In this document: positions 21,649-32,428 of the stretch, piece after piece
How positions within the stretch are numbered: position 1 is the stretch's first letter
Layout of the letters: every line of letters starts with the position of its first letter
Assembly (NCBI GenBank): GCA_000151295.1
Contig: GG745332.1
Coordinates: 918,350-982,349, forward strand
Direction: 5' to 3'
Source of the DNA: Allomyces macrogynus ATCC 38327
Taxonomy: Eukaryota; Blastocladiomycota; Blastocladiomycetes; Blastocladiales; Blastocladiaceae
DNA: 64,000 bases
Position numbers and translations under genes: made by a program
Notes under the pieces: model-generated
The model's database searches: none
Seen by the model: only the letters and a program-made list of their open reading frames with translations
What the model was told of the DNA's origin: nothing

Positions 21649-23087
21649 ATGAGCGAAGCATCTGCAGTCCCGCCCGTCCTCGAGTTGCGTCCGCGCGCCA
21701 TGCACTACGCGTGGGGCAAGCGCGGGAGCGCGTCGGCCGTGGCTCGGCTCGCCGCGCGCCATTTGCCAGACCCGGTCGACGAGGATACGCCGTACGCTGA
21801 GGTACGCTGCGTTCTCCCAACTCAACAGCGCATTGCGCAGATCTGCTGACGTCTCTCCGCGCGTGATAGCTGTGGATGGGCACGCACCCAAACGCGCCGT
21901 CGACCGTGCTCGCGCTCGACGACAACCCCCTCCCCACCATCCTCGCATCGCACCCGTCGCTCCTAGGCACCAAGTACCGCGACCTACCGTTCCTGTTCAA
22001 GGTCCTGTCCGTCGGCACCGCCCTCTCGATCCAGGCGCATCCTGACAAGCCGCGCGCGCGCGCCTTGCACGCGGCGCACCCGGACATTTACAAGGACCCG
22101 AACCACAAGCCCGAAATGGCGATTGCGCTCACGCATTTCGAAGCGCTCTACGGGTTCCGTGCGCCGCGCGCGATTGACGAGGCGCTGCGCGCTTACCCGG
22201 AGTTTGCGCGTGTCGCGGGTGAGAGCGCGGTGGAGGCGTTCTGGGCGGCCATGGATGGCGCCAATGCCGAGCATCCTGCGCCGGAAGACGCCGAGTGGGA
22301 GGTGGTCGAGGCCGCGGATTTGGAGGAGGTGCGGCACGCTCTGCGTGGATTGTTGACGGCCGTCATGACGTGTGATGCTGAGGTCGTGCGCGAGGCGCTC
22401 GAGGAAATGGTCGCGCGGATTGCCGAGAGTGAGGAGGATGTGGACGTGTTGCTGCGCCGCGTGCATGACCAGTACCCGGGGGACGTGGGCGTGTTTTGCG
22501 TGCTGCTCATGAACCACGTTCAGCTGAGTCCGGGCCAAGCGCTGTTCATGGGCGCGAATGAGCTGCATGCCTATTTGGCGGGAGGTGCGTGCTGCTTTTT
22601 CGACCCTTTCGTCGGCTCTTGTGTACGCATACTGACCCATTGTTTCCGTCTAGATTGTATCGAAGTCATGGCCACGTCCGACAATGTCGTCCGCGCCGGC
22701 CTGACCCCAAAACTCAAGGACGTCGAGACGCTCACCGACATGCTCACGTACGCCATGGGCCCCGCCAACCTGCTCGACCCGGCGCCGCACCCGGACTGCG
22801 CGCACACGGTCGTTTACGACCCGCCGATCCCCGAGTTTGCCGTACACTCCACGACGCTGGCGAACGGTGACGGGGTTACGCTGCCAGCACTCGATGGACC
22901 GAGCGTTCTGCTAGTCACGGGCGGGGCGGGGAGGTTGCACGTGGCTGAAGACGAGGAAACCGTCGCGATCGCGCCGGGGAGTGTGTACCTGGTCGCGCCG
23001 GGCACGAGCGTGCCGGTTGTGAGTGATGGGGATGAGGATTTGATCGTTTACCGCGCGTATTGCGATGCTCATCTCGACGACGAGTGA
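21649..23087 (+). CDS. PMI40: Mannose-6-phosphate isomerase (type I)
   Basis: This zinc enzyme interconverts fructose-6-phosphate and mannose-6-phosphate, feeding GDP-mannose for glycosylation and cell wall. Exons 21649-21801, 21870-22584 and 22654-23087 give 433 aa. Signatures in order: MHYAWGKRGS.S.VA, LWMGTHPNAPS, LPFLFKVLSV..ALSIQAHPDK (zinc and active site), NHKPEMAIALT.FEALYGFR, FMGANELHAYLAG split by intron 2 from DCIEVMATSDNVVRAGLTPKLKDV, and a C-terminal cupin. The metal-site motif is NELH where most homologs have NEPH. Introns are 68 and 69 nt, GT-AG. A TATA box precedes the gene. Confidence 0.96.
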
Positions 23088-23367
23088 TGACCCGGGTCCT
23101 GGTGGCGGTTTTCTTTTCTTTTGGATATTGCGTAATTGGTTTTTGCCGTTTGGTGGAGGTCCAGCGCCCCTCCCGTTGTATCATACACTTCCCAGTAGAC
23201 ACGCGCTTTCGACAACGAGTCGTGGGACTATGCGGACATGAGCCGAGGAGAGAGAGGACGAGGAGAGCACACACGGGCACACAAACGGATTATATGTATC
23301 AGGTTCAAAAAGAAGCATTGGCAAAGGAGGTAATAACATGAGCAGCAACGACAATGCCCGATCTCTC
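23088..23367. other. Convergent intergenic region
   Basis: 280 nt between MPI (+) and CDT2 (-) 3' ends; AT-richer than the flanks, no gene. Confidence 0.5.
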
Positions 23368-25469
23368 TCACTGCTCTTCCAGTGATTCGTCGTCGGGTGG
23401 AGTCGAGTTGGATGAGGACGAGGCCGGGCTCGATGCCAATGCCGAATGCATGGACGAGCTGGGTGGGGCATTCTCTTCGTCACCCTTCTCGCCTTGGCGA
23501 GCGGACGCGGTTGTGCGGCGCGCCCTCGACTTGGGCGAGGGCGAGGCGGTGGTGGGCGAAGCTTGCTGCGACTTGAAGAAATCGGTGATGGTGCGCTTGC
23601 GACGGGTGGTCGGCGTCGACGACTGCGAGGGCGTCAGTGCCAGCGTGCTGCTCGAGGACGCCAGTGGCCTTGGTGTCAACGTCTCGCCAGCTCCCGACGA
23701 CGACGTTGGTGCAGGTGCAGGACTCGCGAGCGAAGGAGACGACGCTGACCGTGCCGGCGAACTCGTCCTCGCCGCCAAGAAACTCTTGAGGTCGGTTGTG
23801 CGCGCGGGCGTCCTCCCCACCGCTTCACCCTCATCCTCTGCACACGGCACGGACACAGACACATGCCCTTGCTCCTCGACCGCACACCCCCACGACTTGA
23901 GCGCCAAGTCTGTCGTTCCCGGCTCGGCGCGCTCATCCGTGGCCGCACGCACATCCTGCGCTACCAGCGAATTCTCGCGCCAGATCCTCACGGTCGCGTC
24001 ATCCGAGCAACTGGCCAGTCGGAACCCGACCGTCGAATGCGAGAACACGACGCTCGACACTTCAGCCGCATGCCCGTTCTGCAAGAGCACCGGGGCGCGG
24101 TCCGGCCGTTTCGCCTGCCAGACGACGACCGTATGTTGCGTCGACCCCGCCGCCACCCACTCGCCCGCTGGATCCACCGCGACACGCGTATAATGCGACG
24201 GCGTGAACCGCGCCGACGCAAAGGCCGCCAGCGGCATGAGCGAATCCGCATCAACCGCGTAGACGGTAGACGTCATGCCCGACGCGTAGAGGACGCGCCG
24301 CGCCGGGTCAAGCGCCATGTGCGTGAGCCCAAACTTCCTTGCGCGGCCGGCGGTGAGATTGGTCGAGACGCGCGATGGAACAGCACGTGCGCGGTGGTTG
24401 TGGCTGCCGTGCTTGCGCACGTCCCAGAGCCGCACGACGCCGTCGTACGCGCCGGCGCTCGCGATTTCGCGCTCCGACGTGTACAGCACGCTCGAGATGG
24501 AAACGGTCGCTGCGGCCGAGGTGGCCGAACTGCGCGAGGTCGACGTCGGGGTTGATTTGCCCGAGACCACGGTCGTGTTCGTCGCGTGCGCGTGGCGCAG
24601 GACATTGGCTGCGCCGTAGGCGGTACCTGCGGGCACGTCGTTGTCGGCGGGGACACCGTCGCCGATGGGCATGGCGACACCTGCGCAACGGAGGTCCCAG
24701 ACCATGATGGCGCCGTCGCGCGATCCGGTTGCGAGCAGGGATGGGTCATGAGGGTTGAAGGCGATGTTGCGCACGCTCGATGCGTGTGCACTGAGGAGTG
24801 CCGTGGCGCGTTGCGTCTCGACGTCCCAGATGGCGGCGGTGTGGTCACCCGAGGCGGTGGCCTGCAGGTTGCGAGGAAAGGTCAAAATGGGTGCAGCTGG
24901 TGAGGATATTGGTGGAGAGGGTAGCGTACCAGGAGCGGATTCGTTGGATGCCACTTGACGTCGAAAATGCTGTTGCGGTGCGCGGGGAAGCGAGCTGCGA
25001 GCACTGGAGTTTGTTCACACTCGATGAGTGAGAAATTTGGTCAAACAATTTGGCTCCAAAAAAATGACAACGTACACGCATCGTCGGCATTATCCGTGTC
25101 GAGCACCGTCAAAGTCCCCGACTCATCGGCAGCGGCTAGGAACCGCGTGCCTGTGGCTTTGGGCGCAAAGTCGGCAGCATAGGTCGGGACGGGTACGTAG
25201 GCCGTGGAAATACAGACATGGCACTGCGTTGGAGCAGAGACCATGTCAAGCAGGCGCGCGCGCGTGCCATCGACGGCACGGATGACACTGCGACCCGTCC
25301 ACTCGGAGCGGCGCAGTGCAGCGATACGGCTGGGCGGAGCGGGTCGTAACGAGTTGGCGGGTGATGGTGATGTGAGGGCGTCATTGCTCATGGCCTTGTC
25401 ATTGGGCTGCAGGGCGGGCGCGGCCTGGTGCGGGTCGCCGGCCAGCGTCGGGCGCGGGTGCTGGAGCAT
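23368..25469 (-). CDS. CDT2: CDT2/DTL, WD40 substrate receptor of the CRL4 ubiquitin ligase
   Basis: CDT2 directs CRL4 to PCNA-bound substrates such as Cdt1. Three exons: 25469-25076, 25003-24930 and 24861-23368, about 653 aa from the first ATG; a second Met at 25391 is an alternative start. WD repeats include FPAHRNSIFDVKWHPTN, ATASGDHTAAIWDV, LLATGSRDGAIMVWDLR, ASAGAYDGVVRLWDVR and LASCSDDATVRIWRE; the order and the MVWDLR/VRLWDVR pair fit CDT2. Residues ~430-653 are disordered and contain KRTITDFFKSQ (near 23566-23607), resembling a PIP box with the TD signature of PIP degrons. The exon 1/2 join was chosen for consensus sites and frame. It is divergent from the flavoprotein gene. Confidence 0.85.
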
Positions 25470-25801
25470 TGTGCAGTTGAGCTAGCAAGGTCGCCGTGCG
25501 GCCGTGGGTGCAAATGGTCGAGAGGACGACAATCTGGATGAAGATGGCCGGACGGGACGTCGTTTACGTGCGGTGAGCCTGCAGGGCAAATCGTCGAATG
25601 CTCTTGGCAGGCGCACCACGTGCACTTCCACCGCATTCTGTGACTCAGACCTCCAAATACCTCGATCACGATTCACGATCGCTGCCATCATTCCAAACAA
25701 TATTACACCCCGTCGACACCCGACAGCCAATCCCGCGCCGACGACGACGAGCCAACTTGCAGCATTGCTCGCGACGTTGCACCTTGTCGGCGACCTGAAC
25801 C
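25470..25801. other. Bidirectional promoter region, CDT2 and Cyc2-like gene
   Basis: 332 nt between divergent starts; no TATA box recognised. Confidence 0.5.
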
Positions 25802-26895
25802 ATGGCCGCCCCCACTACCGCATCTCGGTTCGCGCGACCTTTGGCGCTCGCGGCCGCGGCACTCGCTGCTGGTGCCGCCTACACGTTCTTTGCACGGCCA
25901 CGCCCGGACCCGTCGCCGACCTCCTACGGGCCCGTTCGCATCGTTGCCACGCACCCGGACGCCAGCGTCAATGGCGCGCGCCGCATCACTGTGGCCCTGC
26001 CTGCAACGCTCGCCGAAACGTTGAAAACGACGCCGCCTGTGCCCTTCTTCTTCAACGTAAAAAACACGGACCTGGTCGTGGCGCGCTCCTACACGCCCGT
26101 GCACATTGACGTGCAAAACCGCACCATGGACCTGCTCGTCAAGCGGTACAAGGTCGGCGAAACGTCCAAGTGGATGCACCGTCGCTCCGTCGGCGACGAG
26201 ATTGAGGTGAACGGCCCACTGCGCGAGTGGACGTTGCCGGCACCAAGCGAACTGTCGGCACTGCGCGATGCCAAGGACCCACCGACGCTCGCCATGGTAC
26301 GTTTTGGTGATCCGGGTGGGGAGCGACTTCGATTTGCGATCTGTAACGCCTTGCTCATCTTTTTCTTCCCCACCTTCTCCACCTGCTCTAGATCGCCGGC
26401 GGGACCGGTGTCACGCCCTTCATCCAAATCCTCGAATCCGCGCTCGGCCACTCCATGTCGCCCGATCCAACAGCCGCGCAATCCCGGCCACCAGCATCCG
26501 ATGCCGCTGCTGCATGGCCGCGCTTTTCGCTCATCTACGCCGCACCCGAAAATGACCTGTTGGCCAAGCAGCAGCTCGATGCGCTCGCGGCCAAGTTCCC
26601 GGGTCGTGTCTCGGTGCATTACGTGACGAATGGCCGGCAAGCCCTGACCGCGGATGTTTTGCGTGACGCTCTGCCCGCACCAGGACAGGGCATGGTACTC
26701 GTGTGTGGGCCCGACGGGTACGTTTCGACTGCGACGAGCGATATGCTTCTTGTTGATGTTGCTGACGACGCGACCTTCTCCACCTCCAGGCTGATCAACC
26801 ACGTTGCTGGCCGCCGCGGGTGGGACTCGCAGGGTCCGCTCGGCGGACTGCTCGCCCAGCTCGGGTATCGCGCCAACGAAGTGTACAAGTTCTAG
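25802..26895 (+). CDS. Cytochrome b5 reductase-family flavoprotein, Cyc2-like, mitochondrial
   Basis: Exons 25802-26296 and 26392-26895 give 332 aa. A short N-terminal presequence with one membrane segment (ALAAAALAAGAAYTFFA) precedes a ferredoxin-reductase-type module. FAD binding is indicated by ARSYTPVHI and MDLLVKRY..GETSKWMHRRSVGDEIEVNGP; NAD(P) binding by IAGGTGVTPFIQILE, LIYAAPE, and VCGPDGYV. The long insert and RxYTP form fit the fungal Cyc2/Aim33 branch, in which Cyc2 supplies electrons for haem attachment to cytochrome c. That role is inference; a generic cytochrome b5 reductase is the alternative. The intron is 95 nt and follows the Met before the NAD(P) glycine loop. Confidence 0.8.
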
Positions 26896-27275
26896 AATGG
26901 ATTTATGTCGAGTGTAAGCGGCTACCTCTTAGTATTTAGTTTCTTTTTTGACTGACATGTGGCGGCGCTTTGCGCTTCAAGGATCGTTTCACGAAAGCGA
27001 AAGGAAGCAGTGGCTCAGACCAGGAATTATGCGCGCTGCTGTTGCCTAACAGTATACAAGGCTGTCAGAAACGCGACAGTTCAATCAATGTATGGACAAT
27101 AAGCGGTGACAAAGAAAGAAGCGGCGGATTTCAACCGGTTCAAAAGGAGGATCAAGTGGACACAAAAGGGGGGAGGGAGGACAAGGCGTCAACCAAGCAA
27201 CGATCCATTATTACGCGCTGCACCACCTCGGGCGCGCACGCGCGCATCACAGCGACACTGGCCGGAGTGCTGCCG
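26896..27275. other. Convergent intergenic region
   Basis: 380 nt between the flavoprotein (+) and RAD51 (-) 3' ends; AT-richer, no gene recognised. Confidence 0.5.
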
Positions 27276-28661
27276 TTACTCCTTGGCATCAATGATTCCC
27301 TCGGGCGCGATCGCAAACATGGCCTCGGCCTCGGGCAGGCACGGCGAATCGTAGATCTTGCAAATACGCGTATCGCCACGGCCTTTGCGCAGTGACAGCC
27401 GCGTCGTCGCCGCGTGCGCCATGATGTTGCCGCCAATCGGTTTCTTGGGGTCGGCCGAGAACATGGCGCCGCCGTCGACTTGCGCGACCACCTGGTTTGT
27501 CAGGACCACGGCGATCCCAAACTCGTCGGCGAGACGCAACAGGCCGCGCAGGAAGCGCGCGAGATGCACTTGGCGGGCACTCAGTTCGCCGCGGCCGGCA
27601 TAGTCGGTGCGGTAGAGTGCCGTGCTCGAGTCGACGATCATGAGCGCGTACCTGCGGTGTGGGCGGGGTCAGCGGATGGAAAAGCGGGTGAAGGCAGTGG
27701 CGACCGCGTACCGGCTCTCTGCCATCATGGCCGCGGCCTGGATCAGCAGATTGACCTGGTGGTCTGAGTTGTAGGCTCGCGCGTACGCGATATTGTCGAG
27801 GACCGCGGCGCCGTCAATGTCGAATCTTCAGGAGCCGGGCACGGTCAGGTAACTGCGGTCAACGGGGCATCCCTAAGAAAGACGAACCGCTCGGCGACGG
27901 CCAAGCACCGCTCGGGCCGGAACGTGCCCTCGGTGTCAATATAGAGACACTTGCCCTCGGCGCCGCCCATTTCCACAGGCAGCTGGCACGTCACGGCGAG
28001 GGTATGGCACAGCTGCGTCTTGCCCGTGCGAAACTCGCCAAAGAGCTCGGTGATCGACCCGGTCTCGATGCCGCCGCCCAGCAACTTGTCGAGCTCCGAC
28101 GAACCCGTCGTGATGTGGATCAGCTCGGCGCGCCGCTCGTGCATCGATGTCGCGGTGGTCCAGCCCATGTTGACGAGTTTGAACGCTACCGACGGGAGCG
28201 TGCGGCAAGACACAGTCAGGATATGAACGTTTCGCGCGCGAGCGGAAGTGAAGCGCGCCAATACCCTCGGCCAAGACCTTGTCGGCTTTTGCCTCGGAAA
28301 TGCCCTTGACCTCGACGAGCATCTTTTTGGGCGTGTAGGCGACGGCCTCGACCGTGTAGTACCCGGCGTCGGCGAGCTTGCGCACGTCTCCGGCTGTGAT
28401 CCCGCTGATGCCCTACAGGTTGGAGGAGAGGCGCGGGTCAGCGCGTCGTCTGCCGCCAACCGGCACCGAATATCAAACGAGTACCTCAAGGTGCGCGATG
28501 CTCAGCGCGCCGTTTCCGCGCTGCTGCTGCGCATCGTCGAGCGCGGCGGCGTCGACCGTGGAGGTCGTGGTCGCAGCCGCAGGGCGCGCTTCGGGTTGTT
28601 GCTGCTGTTGCTGCTGCGGTTCGGCGGAGAGTGCGGGCGCCGAGGTTTGCGAGACTTCCAT
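27276..28661 (-). CDS. RAD51: RAD51 recombinase
   Basis: RAD51 forms nucleoprotein filaments on single-stranded DNA and catalyses strand exchange in homologous recombination. Five exons: 28661-28485, 28412-28265, 28185-27888, 27825-27712 and 27651-27276, total 370 aa. An Ala/Gln-rich N-terminal extension (residues ~15-48) precedes the helix-hairpin-helix domain with [10 protein letters not shown] and [14 protein letters not shown]. The ATPase core has [29 protein letters not shown] (Walker A at 158-165), [39 protein letters not shown] (Walker B), and a C-terminal [14 protein letters not shown]. The sequence fits RAD51 better than DMC1. Intron 3 has a GTTCGT donor; others are consensus. It is tandem with the CIBAR-like gene upstream. 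Confidence 0.95.
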
Positions 28662-29057
28662 GGTGACGAGCGCGCAGTGGCGTCGGATGATGGAGGAGAA
28701 TGAAGGAGGGAGGGTCTCGGGAAGAGCTTCGAGGAGAAGGGGAGGGATGAGATCAGGATCAGGGATGAGATCAGGATCATGGTCAGGTCGGGCGGCAAAC
28801 TAGAGCCACCGGTGGTGTCTCACATCATGGTGAGACGCGTCAGTGACTCGCTCATGCGAACGAACTGCCGATCACGCCGCTGTACGGCCGTTCATTTTTG
28901 CCGGCTCGTCGGCTGCTCGCCATCCTCGTCGGCAAATTGCGTCAGTTCTCGCCCAAAGACCAAATTGCCAACGCGAGGACCAAGAATTGATTGAAACGTT
29001 CGAGTGTAAAGGGTCACAGTCATGTCGCTGCCCACTTCCTCGTGCCCAGTCCCCTCC
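28662..29057. other. Intergenic region upstream of RAD51
   Basis: 396 nt between tandem minus-strand genes. It contains an 18-bp direct repeat (about 28744-28779) close to the RAD51 start. Confidence 0.5.
28744..28779. repeat. 18-bp tandem repeat, two copies
   Basis: The unit gggatgagatcaggatca occurs twice head-to-tail in the likely RAD51 5'UTR or promoter. Confidence 0.85.
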
Positions 29058-30191
29058 TCAAATTCCGGACCGCGAGCTCGCGCGTCGCGCATCCACTTTC
29101 GGTGCGGCCGGCCGCACGCGGTCACACACCTCCTGCGAAGTGAGTGAAATGTAAACACGGTGAGAAAGTACCAAGAATTCGTCGTTGGCCTGGAACGCAA
29201 AAAGAAACATGCCTCAATATCGGCATCAAAGTCGGTCGAGTTGATGAGGGCCATGAGGTCCGTCAGCACCTCGAGCGACTTGGAGTAGAAGAACATTTGG
29301 CTGTAGACGAATTCTTGGAGACATGCCTAGATTGGGGCATCAGACCGTGAGTTTGGCACAACGTGTGCATACGTACGCGACATGCCCGCGTACCCGAACA
29401 TCGCCGACTTTCTTGAGCTCGAACCGCTCCACCGTCTCTGCCAGCGCCATGCTGCTCGTGTTGGCCTCATGGTTGGCACCCGAGAGCTCAATTTGCCCTT
29501 GGGACTACGATAGAGTCACGGAGCGAGACAACCAGTGAGCCGCTCATCGTTCGAGCAGATGGGGGCAGTCTTTGGGTGTGAACGTACAATCTTGGTCCGG
29601 TTGCCACTCTCGCGCACTTGGATGCGGTCGAGCGCGAGCTGCTTGTCGTGCTCCTTGCGAATCGCCACCTCGCGAACTTTCAGGTCATCCTAATGAGCCG
29701 ACCGAGTTAGGATCCCGAACGGCGGTCGCAGCGACGAGTTGCAAACGTACGAGGACACCGTCGCAAATGGCGGCATACATGCCGAGCGGCTCGCGGCTCT
29801 TGACGTCGATGCGGTCTTGCTACATCCAGAGCGAAAGCGTGAGCACAAGGATCGACCGGCATCCAGCGGCAAGAACGAAACCCACCATTTCCTTGCGGTA
29901 CTTTTCGATCTCGCTCATGCCCTCTGCGGCGGCTGTCAAGCAGTTCTTGATGCCCGTCGTCTCGCGCTCGGCAAACACGCGCAGTACATTGGAGAGCTTT
30001 TGCGACTTGTCGCGTAGCCCTACAGCCAACGGCAGTTTCTCGCTCAGAGAGCACCATGACCGCGGCGCTTTTCACAAGATGGGGTCGTACGCGTTTGGGC
30101 CCTGAGGAAGCTCGACAGGCCGTTGCGCAAGTTGAGGCAGTTTTGCTCCGTGTCAAAAACGAGGCTGCGCACATAGCGCGACGTTTCGTCA
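29058..30191 (-). CDS. CIBAR/FAM92-like BAR-domain protein (first exon unresolved)
   Basis: CIBAR1/2 proteins have a BAR domain and act at the ciliary base and annulus. Seven exons can be chained: 30191-30091, 30019-29886, 29819-29751, 29689-29588, 29504-29394, 29326-29213 and 29132-29058. They give ~235 residues of mostly helical sequence: LRDKSQKLSNVLRVFAERE, MSEIEKYRKEMQDRIDVKS, EPLGMYAAICDGVL, the LALDRIQVRE helix, MALAETVERFELKKV and QEFVYSQMFFYSKSLEVLTDLMALI. The order matches FAM92 family helices. The last intron uses a GC donor (GAG|GCATGT). The first listed exon starts mid-codon, so at least one upstream exon exists that I could not place (expected near 30220-30500). Presence suits a flagellated organism. 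Confidence 0.7.
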
Positions 30192-30715
30192 CTGTTGAAG
30201 CGACACCAAGCAAGCGAGATCAGTCGGCGCTCAGTCCTTGTCGTTGTCCACCGTGACGGCTGGGTCCAAGAGCAGCAGATCGGGCGATGCGCACATGCCG
30301 CCGCGGTTCGTCATCACGGTGGTTGCGAGCTGGGCTTGATTTGCGGGCGGTGAAGTTTGAGCGGCGGATGGTTGCCAATATTTCCAAGATCTTTTGCAGC
30401 AAGTTGGTGTTCTTGCGTGCCATTCGCGGAGAGCGGTGGTCGTTGTCGATGACGGCGGTTGGTTGCGAGACGTGGAGGACTGTTTCGCTCTTGGCCGAGT
30501 CCACAGCAACGGGTCATGTGCTGCGGGCTGACCAGCGCGCACTAGCGTGCCGCATTGCGTTCTCCGCAACCACCGACACGAGCACCAGGAATCAACGACG
30601 AAACCACGCACGGCGGACGCGACTCCTCCAGTGGATCGCAAGTACTTGTCCAAGTCTCCCGCACGACCGACTGACCGACCGACCAACCAACCGACCGACC
30701 GACCACCCACAGACC
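30192..30715. other. Region holding the missing CIBAR 5' exon and the NMD3 promoter
   Basis: 524 nt between divergent genes. It probably contains the unplaced first exon of the CIBAR-like gene (-) and ends in a CGAC-type repeat in the NMD3 5'UTR. Confidence 0.4.
30667..30706 (+). repeat. Imperfect (ACCG)n repeat in NMD3 5'UTR
   Basis: About 40 nt of imperfect accg/acca tetranucleotide units ending roughly 10 nt before the NMD3 start codon. Confidence 0.8.
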
Positions 30716-32428
30716 ATGAACTTTGCCGGCTTCCACGCGACGCCCGAGCAGGCCGCCGCGTCGGCCTACACCGAGGGCATGGTGACGCTGACCCCGCAAC
30801 AGATGGCGGCCATGCAGCAGCTCGCGCAGCAGCAGCAGTACGAGCAGCAGCAGCAGATGCTGCACGGCCATTTTGACGCGATGCACGCCGCCCCCGCCCC
30901 CGTCGCGACCGCGCAAGACCAACAACAGACGCTGATCCTGTGTTGCTCGTGCGGCACGGCGATTCCGCCCAACCCGGCCGCCATGTGCGTCGCCTGCATT
31001 TCCAACACAGTCGACATTACCGAAGGCATCCCGAAGCAGTCGACCGTGCACTACTGCCGCAACTGCGAGCGGTACCTGCAGCCGCCCAACGTCTGGGTGC
31101 CGTGCGCGCTCGAGTCGCGCGAGCTCATGGCGTTGCTGCTCAAGCGGTTGCGCGGCCTGACCAAGGTCCGGCTCGTGGACGCCGTGTTTGTCTGGACCGA
31201 GCCGCACTCGAAGCGCATCAAGGTCAAGCTCACGATCCAGAAGGAGGTGTTTGCCAACACCATCTTGCAGCAAGTGTTTGTCGTCGAGTACATTGTTGCC
31301 GGGCAGCAGTGCGAGGCCTGCACGCGCATCATGGCCGACAACACGTGGCGCGCGTCGGTGCAGGTCCGGCAAAAGGTGCCGCACAAGCGCACGTTCCTCT
31401 ACCTCGAGCAGATCATCTTGAAGCACAACGCGCAAAAGGACACGATCAACATCAAGGAGGCGCGCGAAGGGCTCGACTTCTTTTTCGCGCAGCGGTCGCA
31501 CGCCATCAAGTTTTGCGATTTCTTGTCGGCGGTCGTCCCCGTGCGCACCAAGGCCTCGGAGCAGCTCATCTCGACCGATATTCACGAGTCGACGGCCAAC
31601 TCGCGCTACTCGTACTCGGCCGAGTTGGTGCCGATTTGCAAGGACGATTTGATTTGCCTGCCGCCCAAGACAGCGCGGAGTATGGGTGGCATGGGCCAGT
31701 TGGTCCTGTGCTCGCGTGTCGCCAACACGTTGACGATCATCGACCCGAACTCGCTGCAGGGCGGCGAATTCTCGGCGTCCCAGTACTGGCGCGCGCCGTT
31801 CACGGCCCTCGCCTCGACGCGCAACCTGTCCGAGTATTACGTGATTGACGTCGAGCCGTCGGGCATGGTGCGCGGCAAGTACATGCTTGCCGACGTGCAA
31901 GTCGGGCGCGCGTCGGACGACGCCGTCTTTTGGGCGCGCACGCACCTTGGCCACATTCTCAAGGTGGGCGACACGGTGCACGGGTACGACCTGACGTCGG
32001 TCAACTTCAACAGCACGGAGTTTGACACCCTCGAGCGCAACTCGGTCCCGGACGTGATTCTCGTCAAAAAGGCCTACCCGAACCGGCGGCGCGCGAACCG
32101 CGTGCGCCCGTGGAAGCTCAAGTCGATTGCCAAGACGGCCGAGTCGGACCTCGAGCCAAAGAAGGGCCAGCAGGACAAACTCGATGCCGACTACGAGACC
32201 TTCTTGCGCGACCTCGAAGAGGACCCGGAGCTGCGGTCGGCCATCAACCTTTACAAGGACCCGGAGTGGGAGAGCAAGGCCGCGTTGGCAGCGCAGGAGG
32301 CGGCGGCACAGGCCGACATGGACAGCGACATGGACATGGACCCGGAAGAGGACTTCCCGGAGATTGGCCTCGAGGAGCTGCTCGATGACATGAGTCTGAA
32401 TGACGACGGGCCCGATGCGCTTGAGTAG
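30716..32428 (+). CDS. NMD3: 60S ribosomal export protein NMD3
   Basis: NMD3 is the adaptor that carries pre-60S subunits out of the nucleus through Crm1. Single exon, 570 aa. ATG at 30716 is the first that precedes only family-like sequence; the frame is open upstream but that sequence lacks similarity. A Gln-rich extension (residues 28-65) precedes the paired zinc motifs: CCSCGTAI..., MCVACI, CRNCERY and CEACTRIM. The central domain has KKTF-like VPHKRTFLYLEQIILKH, INIKEAREGLDFFFAQRSHAIKF and VPICKDDL. The C-terminus is acidic and contains leucine-rich IGLEELLDDMSL, the expected place of the nuclear export signal. Five-prime UTR carries an ACCG repeat. Confidence 0.96.
   Translation: MNFAGFHATPEQAAASAYTEGMVTLTPQQMAAMQQLAQQQQYEQQQQMLHGHFDAMHAAPAPVATAQDQQQTLILCCSCGTAIPPNPAAMCVACISNTVDITEGIPKQSTVHYCRNCERYLQPPNVWVPCALESRELMALLLKRLRGLTKVRLVDAVFVWTEPHSKRIKVKLTIQKEVFANTILQQVFVVEYIVAGQQCEACTRIMADNTWRASVQVRQKVPHKRTFLYLEQIILKHNAQKDTINIKEAREGLDFFFAQRSHAIKFCDFLSAVVPVRTKASEQLISTDIHESTANSRYSYSAELVPICKDDLICLPPKTARSMGGMGQLVLCSRVANTLTIIDPNSLQGGEFSASQYWRAPFTALASTRNLSEYYVIDVEPSGMVRGKYMLADVQVGRASDDAVFWARTHLGHILKVGDTVHGYDLTSVNFNSTEFDTLERNSVPDVILVKKAYPNRRRANRVRPWKLKSIAKTAESDLEPKKGQQDKLDADYETFLRDLEEDPELRSAINLYKDPEWESKAALAAQEAAAQADMDSDMDMDPEEDFPEIGLEELLDDMSLNDDGPDALE

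Noticed and set aside
30231..30504. Minus-strand frames ending DPAVTVDNDKD or starting MARKNTNLL as CIBAR exon 1
   Set aside because: Neither provides a GT donor in the phase needed to join the exon at 30191.
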